From an uncultured Opitutia bacterium (GTDB taxonomy: Bacteria; Verrucomicrobiota; Verrucomicrobiia; Opitutales; Opitutaceae): a stretch of 44,113 nt of DNA. Below the pieces are notes generated by a model. That model searched no databases. It was not told where the DNA came from and saw only the letters and a list, made by a program, of their open reading frames with translations. Shown here piece after piece: positions 1-7,384 of this stretch (its first letter is position 1; the number at the start of each line of letters is the position of its first letter). The stretch lies in NCBI GenBank assembly GCA_903855985.1, contig CAIOAO010000012.1, positions 1 through 44,113 on the forward strand, written 5' to 3'. Both the position numbers and the translations under genes were made by a program.

Positions 1-1
1 C

Positions 2-1444
2 CGCCCCCGCCCGGCGCTGCTGATCGCGCTCACCGGCGCACCGGGATCGGGCAAGACCCACCTCCTCGCGGAACTCGCCGCCCTGCAGCGGGCGCGCGGC
101 GGGCGGACGGAAGGATTTCTCGCCGCCGCCGGCGTCCGGCCCATACCCGACAAGGGCGCCGGTGAATACCAACTGAAGATGCTGGCCAGCGGGGAGACGC
201 TGCCGTGGGCCGTCCGCGACGAGAGCCTGGATCCACCCTACCGTTTTGACCCGGTCACTTTCTACCGGCTGCAAGACTGGGCCAACCGCCTCACCCCCGG
301 CACCTCCCTCGTGCTGCTGGACGAATTCGCCAAGTTCGAGGCGCGCGGCGCCGGCCTGTTCCCGCTGTGGCCGGTCATCTGCGCCCAGCGTCCGCGCATT
401 GTCGTGATGGCGGTGCGCACCGAGCTGGTGGATGCGATCGAGGCGAAGCTCGGCCAGAAGTTTGACCGGCGGATCGATGCCGGGGACTCGGACGCCCTCG
501 CCCAACTTTCACGGATCTGCGATGAATTTGGCGAATGGACCCGGATCGGCCTGTTCGGCGGGGGCAGCGGCATGACCGAGGCGGGGCGAGGCTCGGCCCT
601 GCACGCCGCGAAAATTCCCCTGCGCAGCACCTTCCTCTCCGCCGTACAGGGCGCCATGATGGTTTTCGCCGGCTTCGGGCTCAAGCAGCCCGGGCGGGTC
701 ATGTGGGTGTCGTTTATCGCTTCCGGCCTCAAGGCCCTCTCCCCGGCCGGCAGCCGCCTCCGCCCGATGCTCGCGATTTTTGTGCAGGGCTTCCTGTTCG
801 GCTCGACCGTGCAGGTGCTGGGCTGGAACGTCCTCGCCATTTCCCTCGGCGGCATGCTCATGGGCCTCTGGGCCGCGCTGCAGGGTTTTCTCCTGGAATA
901 CCTGATGCTGGGTGGCGACCTGTTCAAAGCCTACGACTCCATGGTCGTGTGGATCGCGCAATGGCTGCACCTGCAGGCGCCCACCCTGCCGTGGGTGGTC
1001 GGCGGCTGGGCTATCGTGCACGGCAGTATCTGCGCCGTGTCGTGCGTCATCGCCTGGCGGCTGCAGCAGCCCCCGGCGGCCATCCGCCGCGTCCTGGAGC
1101 AGGAAGCCGCGGGGACCGCGACGCCGGTGGCGGCGGCCCAACCGGCCCACGCCGCCCGCTGGGCGCGCTGGCTGGAGTTCACCCGCTGGAAATTCTGGCT
1201 GCCGCTCGTGATCGTCGCCGGCATCCTCCTCGCCGGCGGCAGTTCGTGGGCGAAAATCGGCTGGCTGACGCTGCGCTTTGCCGCGGTGGGCCTGGTGCTG
1301 ATGGCCCTCGTCTCGCTGCTGCGCCCCGCCCGCTGGTCGGAGCAGCTCCGGCGCCGCGGCTGGTGGGGCCCCGCCCTGGCGTTCAATGATGCCTTTTCCC
1401 GCCGGGAAAAACCGACCGGCGAGATTCCGCCCGCCGCGCCGTGA
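2..1444 (+). CDS. THEP1-like P-loop NTPase fused to a C-terminal membrane domain (5' partial)
   Basis: The frame is open from the window edge, so the true start lies upstream. The visible N-terminus holds a Walker A motif GAPGSGKT at visible residues 12-19. A Walker B-like stretch VLLDEFAKFE near residue 105 resembles the DEIGKME motif of THEP1/NTPase_1 nucleoside triphosphatases. From about residue 205 the protein becomes strongly hydrophobic, with several predicted membrane segments (for example around FLSAVQGAMMVFAGFGL and AIFVQGFLFG), a soluble linker, and two more segments near the C-terminus. I do not recognise the membrane domain; it could be a transport component, but this is inference. 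A hairpin follows the stop directly. Next come a small secreted protein and a ZnuD-like TonB-dependent receptor on the same strand, which suggests a shared role in uptake, possibly of a metal. The NTPase assignment is fairly secure; the transport role is not. Confidence 0.75.
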   Translation, partial: RPRPALLIALTGAPGSGKTHLLAELAALQRARGGRTEGFLAAAGVRPIPDKGAGEYQLKMLASGETLPWAVRDESLDPPYRFDPVTFYRLQDWANRLTPGTSLVLLDEFAKFEARGAGLFPLWPVICAQRPRIVVMAVRTELVDAIEAKLGQKFDRRIDAGDSDALAQLSRICDEFGEWTRIGLFGGGSGMTEAGRGSALHAAKIPLRSTFLSAVQGAMMVFAGFGLKQPGRVMWVSFIASGLKALSPAGSRLRPMLAIFVQGFLFGSTVQVLGWNVLAISLGGMLMGLWAALQGFLLEYLMLGGDLFKAYDSMVVWIAQWLHLQAPTLPWVVGGWAIVHGSICAVSCVIAWRLQQPPAAIRRVLEQEAAGTATPVAAAQPAHAARWARWLEFTRWKFWLPLVIVAGILLAGGSSWAKIGWLTLRFAAVGLVLMALVSLLRPARWSEQLRRRGWWGPALAFNDAFSRREKPTGEIPPAAP

Positions 1445-1471
1445 TCGGTTTCACTTCTTAAGTGAAACCGA
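1445..1471 (+). terminator. 12-bp perfect hairpin just after the NTPase stop
   Basis: TCGGTTTCACTT (1445-1456) and AAGTGAAACCGA (1460-1471) are perfect reverse complements with a 3-base loop. The hairpin begins immediately after the TGA stop. There is no adjacent T-run, so it may be a weak terminator, an mRNA-stabilising structure or a protein-binding operator. It covers a possible GTG start at 1462 for the next gene, which argues for a later start there. Confidence 0.5.
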
Positions 1472-1548
1472 CCCGGCTCCGGGCGGAGGTTCTTTTTCCG
1501 GCCGGGCGCCTTGACGCGGCGGACATTATCGTGACGGTCCTGCGTGTC

Positions 1549-1875
1549 ATGACCGTCCTGCGCCGCCCGAGCTTGCTCGCCCCAGCGCCCCGCCGCCTGC
1601 TCGCGGCGGGTGGCGTTGCCCTCGTGCTGCTGCTGTCGGTGCTGTCCGCCAATCCGGAGTTGCATCGTTTCATCCACGGTGCGGCTGACGCCGGGCATGA
1701 GAATGCCTGCGCTGTCATGCTCTTTGCGCACGGCGTCTCCGCCCCGTTCGACACGGCCGTGCTCACCGCCACACCGGCGGAATGGAGCCCGCTGACCCGG
1801 CCCGTCACCGCGGAGATTTTCCTGGCGTCGTCCCGCTACCTGCATCCGCCGGAGCGGGGGCCGCCGGTAGGCTGA
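1549..1875 (+). CDS. Small secreted or membrane-anchored His/Cys-containing protein, unknown function
   Basis: A 108-residue protein when started at ATG 1549; GTG 1531 and GTG 1462 are in-frame alternatives, the last lying inside a hairpin. The N-terminus is basic and is followed by a hydrophobic stretch (LLAAGGVALVLLLSVLSA), typical of a signal peptide or anchor. After it comes a motif with spaced histidines and one cysteine (LHRFIHG, then AGHENACAVMLFAHG). From memory, short proteins with a similar His-x3-Cys motif sit beside TonB receptors in other Verrucomicrobia; I could not check this. The arrangement would suit metal binding in the periplasm, which is inference. It lies about 95 bases upstream of the TonB-dependent receptor on the same strand. 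Confidence 0.6.
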   Translation: MTVLRRPSLLAPAPRRLLAAGGVALVLLLSVLSANPELHRFIHGAADAGHENACAVMLFAHGVSAPFDTAVLTATPAEWSPLTRPVTAEIFLASSRYLHPPERGPPVG

Positions 1876-1969
1876 GTCAGGTTTCGTCGCCGCGCAGCGC
1901 CCGGTTCGGGCCGCGCGTTCGCGTGCCCGAGTCCGTGCACGCCCAACCGTCCGTCAACCCAGCCTTACC

Positions 1970-4030
1970 ATGCACTTTTATCGAATTGTTCCCGCTCTGT
2001 TCCTCTCCTCGTCGCTGCTGCTTCGCGCGCAGACGACCGTTCCGCCCGTCCCACCGGAAGAAAAGACCATCTCTCTCGACACCTTCGTGGTCACCAGCGG
2101 CCAGGACGCCAAGACTGCGTTCGACCTTGCCCAAGGCACCTCAATCCTCACCGGTCAGGATCTGCTCCTGCGCCAGCAGGGCACGCTCGGTGAGACCCTC
2201 AACGGAACACCCGGCGTCAGCTCAACCTCGTACGGCCCCGGGGCCAGCCGGCCCCTGATTCGCGGACTCGGCGGCGACCGCATCCGGGTGCTGAGCAACA
2301 GTGTCGGCGCCCTCGACGCCTCCAACATCAGCCCCGATCACAACACCTCGCTCGAGCCCTTGTTCGCCTCCCGCATCGAGGTGCTGCGCGGCCCCTCCAC
2401 CCTGCTTTACGGCAGTTCCGCCGTAGGCGGCGTGGTCAATGTGATCGACAATACCATTCCCGCCACCGCCCCGGCGGGGCCCGTGACCGGTACCATTGAG
2501 GCCCGTGCCGGCGGCGCGGCCGGTGAACGAACCGGAGTCATCGCCATGACCGCGGGCAACCCGGACTTCGCGCTGCAAATTGACGGACTGCGCCAGCGAA
2601 GCTCGGACGTGTTCATCCCGGGTGTGGCGCGCATCGATGCGGGCGCCCCGCCCGACCAGCCGCTGGGCACGCTGCCCAACAGTGACATCCGCACCAACAG
2701 CATCTCCGTCGGCGGGACCGTCTTCACCCCCACGAGTCACCTGGGTGCCGCGGTGAGCGCCTACTCGACGCTCTATGGTGTGCCGACGGACGAGCCCATC
2801 AGCATCAATCTGCACCAGCGTCGTGTGGACCTGCAGGGCGAGACGGCCGCGGCCTACGGGATCTTCCAAGGCGTGCGCGCCCGCTTTGGACTCGGGGACT
2901 ACGAACACAGCGAGGTCGCCGATCGCACGGTGGTGAACACCACCTTTAAAAACCATGCTTGGGAAGGCCGGATCGAACTGCCGAATATCCTCACCGACAC
3001 CGTCAGCGGCACCTTCGGTTTCCAGGCAGCCCGCAGCGATTTCTCCGCGGTCGGCGAGGAGGTCGTCACCCCCCAGTCCATCACCACCAGCCAGGCGCTG
3101 TTCGCGCTCGAGGAATGGAAGCTGGGGGCCTGGAACCTGCAGGCCGGCGGCAGGCTCGAACAACAGTCGATCAAGCTCGGGGTCGTCGATCCCGCGCTGC
3201 CCGTGGTCCCGGGTTATTCCGCCACCACTGGTGAAAAAAAGCCGGACACCGGCGCAAGTGGGTCGGTGGGAGCCGTGTATTATCCCGCCAAAGACTGGTC
3301 GATCGGGCTCAATCTCGCCTACACCGAGCGCCTGCCCACCGCCCAGGAGCGATATTCGAACGGGCCGCACGGCGGTACCGGGGCTTACGAGATCGGCACC
3401 AGCGACCTGCGCAACGAACACTCGGTGGGATTGGACCTGAGCATCCGGCATCGAGTCGGGTTCGTGACGGGTTCGGTGAGTGCGTTTGTGAACCGGTTCC
3501 AAGGCTACATCTTTGAACAGGAGCAACCGCCGGGCCTGACCCCCGCGGTCAACAACCCCGACGGCCTGACGCCCTACCAGTTCGTGGCCAAGGATGCGGA
3601 ATTCCACGGCGGTGAAGTCGAGCTCACCTTCCATCTGGTCGACGGCGAGGTCCGCCGGCTCCATCTCGATCTGACTTCCGACTACGTGCGGGCTGAGCAG
3701 ACGACCGATGGCGTACCCCTGCCGCGAATCCCGCCCTTCCGCTTCGGCGCGGCGCTACGTTACGAGGACGGGCGCCTGAGTTTGGGGGCCGGCACGCGCA
3801 GCGTGGCACGCCAGGACCGGATCGCCGACACCGAGACGCCCACCGCGGGTTACACGCTGCTGAACGCGGATCTCACCTACATGCTGCCAGCGGGGCGGGT
3901 CCGCTATGAGTTTTTCGCGCGAGGCAACAATCTCACCAACGAGGCGGCCCGCGTCCACACGTCGTTCCTCAAGGACTTCGCCCCAGTGCCGGGCCGCGGG
4001 GTAACCACAGGGGTGAGGATACACTTCTGA
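1970..4030 (+). CDS. TonB-dependent outer-membrane receptor, ZnuD-like
   Basis: A 686-residue outer-membrane receptor with a signal peptide of about 21 residues (ending near LLLRAQ). A plug domain follows (GETLNGTPGVSSTSYGPGASRP, then IEVLRGPSTLLYGSSAVGGV), then a long beta-barrel region ending in a C-terminal Phe (GVRIHF), as expected for BAM-inserted barrels. The plug sequence around GASRPLIRGLGGDRIRVL and the NVIDN(T)IP ending resemble the zinc/heme receptor ZnuD of Neisseria, so zinc or another metal complex is the best substrate guess. It would take energy from the TonB-ExbBD system, which is not encoded here. The gene is last in a same-strand group with the NTPase-membrane fusion and the small secreted protein, and a strong terminator follows. 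Family assignment is firm; substrate is inferred. Confidence 0.9.
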   Translation: MHFYRIVPALFLSSSLLLRAQTTVPPVPPEEKTISLDTFVVTSGQDAKTAFDLAQGTSILTGQDLLLRQQGTLGETLNGTPGVSSTSYGPGASRPLIRGLGGDRIRVLSNSVGALDASNISPDHNTSLEPLFASRIEVLRGPSTLLYGSSAVGGVVNVIDNTIPATAPAGPVTGTIEARAGGAAGERTGVIAMTAGNPDFALQIDGLRQRSSDVFIPGVARIDAGAPPDQPLGTLPNSDIRTNSISVGGTVFTPTSHLGAAVSAYSTLYGVPTDEPISINLHQRRVDLQGETAAAYGIFQGVRARFGLGDYEHSEVADRTVVNTTFKNHAWEGRIELPNILTDTVSGTFGFQAARSDFSAVGEEVVTPQSITTSQALFALEEWKLGAWNLQAGGRLEQQSIKLGVVDPALPVVPGYSATTGEKKPDTGASGSVGAVYYPAKDWSIGLNLAYTERLPTAQERYSNGPHGGTGAYEIGTSDLRNEHSVGLDLSIRHRVGFVTGSVSAFVNRFQGYIFEQEQPPGLTPAVNNPDGLTPYQFVAKDAEFHGGEVELTFHLVDGEVRRLHLDLTSDYVRAEQTTDGVPLPRIPPFRFGAALRYEDGRLSLGAGTRSVARQDRIADTETPTAGYTLLNADLTYMLPAGRVRYEFFARGNNLTNEAARVHTSFLKDFAPVPGRGVTTGVRIHF

Positions 4031-4040
4031 GCCCCCCCCG

Positions 4041-4090
4041 ATTGTCATTGCGGGCCGTGCCGTCCGCCAGGCCCGCGATGACAATTTTTC
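4041..4090 (+). terminator. Rho-independent terminator after the TonB-dependent receptor
   Basis: A 16-base stem pairs 4041-4056 (starting ATTGTCATTGCGGGCC) with 4070-4085, with a single U-G wobble and a 13-base loop. A run of T follows. It lies ten bases after the receptor stop and before the convergent ftsY. Confidence 0.85.
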
Positions 4091-4129
4091 CTAAATAACC
4101 TCAGGGCAGGTCGAAGAACCCGCCCGACT

Positions 4130-5050
4130 TCAGTCCCCCAGCCCGAACACCGCCTTGGCGTAATTCTCCACGCTGAAGGGCTGCAGGTCCTCGGCCTTTT
4201 CACCCAACCCGAGGAAATAGATCGGAATCTTCAGCTGCCGCCAGATACCCACGAGCGCGCCGCCGCGGCTGGTGCCGTCGAGCTTCGTGACGACGAGTCC
4301 CGTCAGCCCGAAACTCGCGTGGAACACCTTGGCCTGCTCGATGGAATTGGTGCCGAGCGAGCCGTCCACCACCAGCCAGCGGTGCTGCGGCGCGGTGGGG
4401 TCGTTCTTCTGCAGCACCCGGCGGATCTTCGCCAACTCGTCCATCAGGTGGCCCTTCGTGTGCAGCCGCCCCGCGGTGTCGACGATCAGGTAGTCGCGGT
4501 CGCGCGCCTTCGCCGCCTGCCAAGCATCAAACGCCACGGCGGCCGCATCGGCCCCCGGGTGGCTCGCGACCACCTCGATGTCCAGTTTCGTCGCCCAGGA
4601 CTTCAGCTGCTCCACCGCCGCCGCGCGGAACGTGTCGCAGGCGGCGAGCGTGACGGTTTCGCCGTCCTGCTTGAGCCACCACGCGAGCTTGGCTGCGGTG
4701 GTGGTCTTGCCGGAGCCGTTGACGCCGATCATGGCGATGACCGTCGGCTTTTGGTCGGCCGCGGTCAGCGAACCCTCCGCGCCGGACAGGACGCGCTGGA
4801 GCACGGCGGCACCGATCTCCGCGGCCTGCTTGCCTTGGAGAGACTTGTCGGCGGTGTAGGCTTGCTTGATCTCGGCGAGGATTTCCTGGGTCGTTTCGAC
4901 GCCGAAGTCCGCGGTGATGAGGGCTTCCTCGAGTTCGTCGAGCGAGTCCTCGTCAATCCGCTTGCCGAAGAAAATGCCCGCCGTCTGGTCCGAGATTGCC
5001 GCCACCGTCTTGGCGAAGCCGTCTTTGAATTTTTTGAATAAGCCGAACAT
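4130..5050 (-). CDS. ftsY: Signal recognition particle receptor FtsY
   Basis: FtsY is the SRP-receptor GTPase that docks SRP-bound ribosomes at the inner membrane and hands nascent membrane proteins to SecYEG. The 306-residue protein has a short N-terminal region, the helical N domain (around DSLDELEEALITADFGVE) and the G domain. G-domain motifs are GVNGSGKT (109-116), DTFRAAA (139-145), DTAGR (191-195) and TKLDG (255-259). It lacks the long acidic A domain of E. coli FtsY, as many bacterial homologues do. The start ATG at 5050 begins the typical MFGLFKKFK. A large nested palindrome fills the space between it and upstream nusB, so no clear Shine-Dalgarno is seen. Transcription probably comes from nusB or from within the repeat region. 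Confidence 0.97.
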   Translation of the reverse strand: MFGLFKKFKDGFAKTVAAISDQTAGIFFGKRIDEDSLDELEEALITADFGVETTQEILAEIKQAYTADKSLQGKQAAEIGAAVLQRVLSGAEGSLTAADQKPTVIAMIGVNGSGKTTTAAKLAWWLKQDGETVTLAACDTFRAAAVEQLKSWATKLDIEVVASHPGADAAAVAFDAWQAAKARDRDYLIVDTAGRLHTKGHLMDELAKIRRVLQKNDPTAPQHRWLVVDGSLGTNSIEQAKVFHASFGLTGLVVTKLDGTSRGGALVGIWRQLKIPIYFLGLGEKAEDLQPFSVENYAKAVFGLGD

Positions 5051-5060
5051 CGGATTTTCC

Positions 5061-5235
5061 CGCGGATTACGCGGATTTACGCGGATAGAAAAGTGGAACT
5101 CAGATTGTTACAGGAGATGACGCAGCAAACAGAGAGTGATCGATTCTCCATTGCTCTGGTCCCTCCGTTATCTCCTGTAAATTGGGTGTCTGGGATCGGG
5201 GTCTTGTATCCGCGCCCATCCGTGTAATCCGCGGT
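5061..5235. repeat. Nested intergenic palindrome between nusB and ftsY
   Basis: Outer arms 5061-5086 and 5208-5233 are imperfect inverted copies, each built from repeats of the word CGCGGATT/ATCCGCG. Inner arms TTACAGGAGATGACG (5108-5122) and CGTTATCTCCTGTAA (5166-5180) form a second inverted pair. The element almost fills the nusB-ftsY gap and has the same two-tier design as the element at 37537-37725. Confidence 0.8.
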
Positions 5236-5241
5236 AAAAAA

Positions 5242-5685
5242 TCACTCCGCCTTGCGCGCATCGCGGCCGAGCTGGTCCTTCACGCGGTCGAGGATGCCGT
5301 TGATGAAGCGCTTGGCATCGGCGTTGGAAAACTGCTTGGAGAGGTCGATCGCCTCGTTGATCGAGACGACGGGCGGGATGTCCTTGCGGTGGATCATCTC
5401 GAACATCGCGATCCGCATGATGGCCAGGTCGATCTTCGCGATGCGGTCGAACTCCCAGTTCTGGGCGAGTTCCTTGATCTTGGCATCAATCTCCGCCTGG
5501 TGCTCGATCACGCCATGGATGAGCTCCTCGCCAAACGAGTAGTGCTCACGCGGCAGCTCCATGTTGGCGAAGAACACCGTCAGGTCCTCCGGCAGGTGCT
5601 TGGGCTGGTTCAGGCTCCAGGCAAAGAGGTACTGAAGGGCGGCGACCCGGCCGTCGCGCCGCTGGGCGAATTGGGCCTTGCTCAT
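5242..5685 (-). CDS. nusB: Transcription antitermination factor NusB
   Basis: NusB binds boxA RNA together with NusE (ribosomal protein S10) and promotes antitermination of rRNA operons. From ATG 5685 the product is 147 residues (MSKAQFAQRRDGRVAALQYLFAW), close to the normal family length, and all-helical in character. Conserved stretches include IDLAIMRIAMFEM, VSINEAIDLSKQF and FINGILDRV. The frame stays open about 59 codons further upstream, but that extension is Pro/Cys-rich and unlike NusB. GGAGG lies about ten bases before the chosen ATG, which supports this start. It is followed by ftsY on the same strand, separated by a palindromic repeat. Confidence 0.95.
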   Translation of the reverse strand: MSKAQFAQRRDGRVAALQYLFAWSLNQPKHLPEDLTVFFANMELPREHYSFGEELIHGVIEHQAEIDAKIKELAQNWEFDRIAKIDLAIMRIAMFEMIHRKDIPPVVSINEAIDLSKQFSNADAKRFINGILDRVKDQLGRDARKAE

Positions 5686-5887
5686 TGGGCCATCCTCCCT
5701 GCCCGCCAAGGGTTTAGGCCCGCACCCGCCACATCGGCGGGGAAGGCAGTGCCTGAGGAGGCCAGAGACTGGAGGACAAAAGAACGCATATGGGAAAGCA
5801 GCCGGACAAGGGAACCGGGATGAAATCGCTCCGCAACCAAGAAATAAATCGTCCCACCCCACCCGTCGGGTGCGGAAAACGTTCGGG

Positions 5888-7228
5888 TCAGGTGGGTTTC
5901 GACTTCAGCTTCGCCTTCAGTTCCTTCCACCGGGCGAGGCGGTCGGCGACCTTGGCCTCCCAGCCGGCGGTTTTTGGCGTGTAGATCGTGAGCGGTTTCT
6001 CGAGGTAGTCCTGGCCGGAGATGTTCTCGGGAAAGTCGTGCGAGTAGCCGTAGCCCTTGCCCTGGCCGATGCGCTTGTTGGCCTGGCCGCTCTTGCTGCG
6101 CAGGATCGCGGGGATGGTCTGGACCGGCGACTCCTTCAGCACGCGGTGCGCCTCGCCGAGCGCGAGCGTCGCGGAATTGCTCTTCGGCGCAGTCGCGATG
6201 TACAGCGTCGCGTGCGCGAGTGTCAGCTCCGCCTCGGGCAGTCCGATAAAGTCACACGCGTGGTGCGCCGCCACGGTCAGCGGCAGCGCCTGCGGGTCGG
6301 CCAGGCCGACGTCCTCGCTCGCGAGGATGACGAGCCGCCGCGCAATGAACCGCGGGTCTTCCCCGCCCGCCAGCATCTTCGCCAGCCAGTACATCGCCGC
6401 GTCAGGATCGCTGCCGCGGCAGCTTTTGATGAACGCGGAAATCGTGTCGTAGTGCTCATCCTCGTCCGCGTCGTAACGGATCCGGCGCTCGCGCGCGAAG
6501 ATCTCCAGTTCACCGGCCGTGAGCTCCGCGCGTTCGGGCAGGCCCAGGACCAGGACCTCGAGCGCGTTGAGCGCGCGGCGCAGGTCGCCGTCACAGAGCA
6601 CCGCCAGGTCGGCCAGGATCTTGTCGTCGGTCGTGACGCCCCGCGTCCCCAAACCGCGTTCGCGGTCGGTCAGCGCCAGCCGCAGCACGCCGGCGACGGC
6701 GGCAGGTGAGAGCGGCTCGAGGCGGAAGAGATGGCTGCGCGAGAGCAGCGGCGGGTTGACGTAAAAGCCGGGGTTATGCGTGGTCGCGCCGATCAGCCGC
6801 ACGGTGCCCTCCTCCACGTCGGGCAGGAGCAGGTCCTGCTGCGACTTGTTGAAGCGGTGGAGCTCGTCGATAAAGAGGATGGTGCCGGCCGCCGGCAGCC
6901 GGCGCGCGGCGGCGAGGATTTCGCGCAGCTCGGCGACGTTGGACATGACGGCGTTGACGCGCACGAAGCGGCTCTTGGTCTCGTGGGCGATGGCCTCGGC
7001 GATGCTGGTTTTGCCGCTGCCGGGCGGCCCGTAGAAAATCAGCGAGCCAAAGCGGTTCTGGGCCACAAGCCGCGGGAGCAGGCTGCCGGGTTTCAGAAGC
7101 TGATCCTGGCCGACGACCTCGCTGAGCTGGCGCGGACGCATCCGCGCGGCGAGCGGCTGGTGCGCGGACTTCGCGACGGGCGAAGGGGTGGCGTCACCAA
7201 AGAGGTCGGATTGATCGGGGGCGGGCAT
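5888..7228 (-). CDS. rarA: Replication-associated recombination protein A (RarA/MgsA), AAA+ ATPase
   Basis: RarA is a clamp-loader-like AAA+ ATPase acting at stalled replication forks; homologues are bacterial MgsA and eukaryotic WRNIP1/Mgs1. The 446-residue product from ATG 7228 starts MPAPDQSDLFGD. It contains ARMRPRQLSEVVGQD, Walker A GPPGSGKT (67-74), Walker B with the DEXH-like DELHRFNK (121-128) and GATTHNP (sensor 1). The C-terminal tetramerisation region includes DPDAAMYWLAKMLAGGEDPRFIARRL. An open extension upstream to 7327 runs into an intergenic palindrome and is not believed. It is divergent from comEC, with the palindrome at 7241-7339 between them. Confidence 0.95.
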   Translation of the reverse strand: MPAPDQSDLFGDATPSPVAKSAHQPLAARMRPRQLSEVVGQDQLLKPGSLLPRLVAQNRFGSLIFYGPPGSGKTSIAEAIAHETKSRFVRVNAVMSNVAELREILAAARRLPAAGTILFIDELHRFNKSQQDLLLPDVEEGTVRLIGATTHNPGFYVNPPLLSRSHLFRLEPLSPAAVAGVLRLALTDRERGLGTRGVTTDDKILADLAVLCDGDLRRALNALEVLVLGLPERAELTAGELEIFARERRIRYDADEDEHYDTISAFIKSCRGSDPDAAMYWLAKMLAGGEDPRFIARRLVILASEDVGLADPQALPLTVAAHHACDFIGLPEAELTLAHATLYIATAPKSNSATLALGEAHRVLKESPVQTIPAILRSKSGQANKRIGQGKGYGYSHDFPENISGQDYLEKPLTIYTPKTAGWEAKVADRLARWKELKAKLKSKPT

Positions 7229-7240
7229 TACGGAAAATTG

Positions 7241-7339
7241 ACCACGGAATACCCAAAGCAGCACGGATAAAGCAGTCAAACTGCACCCGGCATTGAGTTG
7301 GCTCCCAGCCCAACCGGGTCCGTCCATGAAATCCGTGGT
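7241..7339. repeat. Imperfect intergenic palindrome between rarA and comEC
   Basis: Left arm starts ACCACGGAAT (7241) and continues to GCACGGAT (7268). The right arm runs from about 7319 (TCCGTCCATG) to ATCCGTGGT (7331-7339). The outer ends are exact inverted copies and the interiors are degenerate. The words CACGGAT/ATCCGTG match the other palindromes of this window. It occupies the shared upstream region of two divergent genes, so it may overlap their promoters. Confidence 0.65.
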
Positions 7340-7384
7340 TAAAACAGGCGCCGTTGGCTCCGGAACCCAATCCGGTCATTGCCC

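Noticed and set aside
1462-1548. GTG 1462 as start of the small secreted protein
   Set aside because: It lies inside the right arm of a 12-bp hairpin, and the added residues precede a good signal-peptide start at 1531-1549.
5851-5880. Short hairpin CACCC-GTC-GGGTG after rarA as terminator
   Set aside because: Only five base pairs and no proper T-run in the rarA direction; too weak to call.
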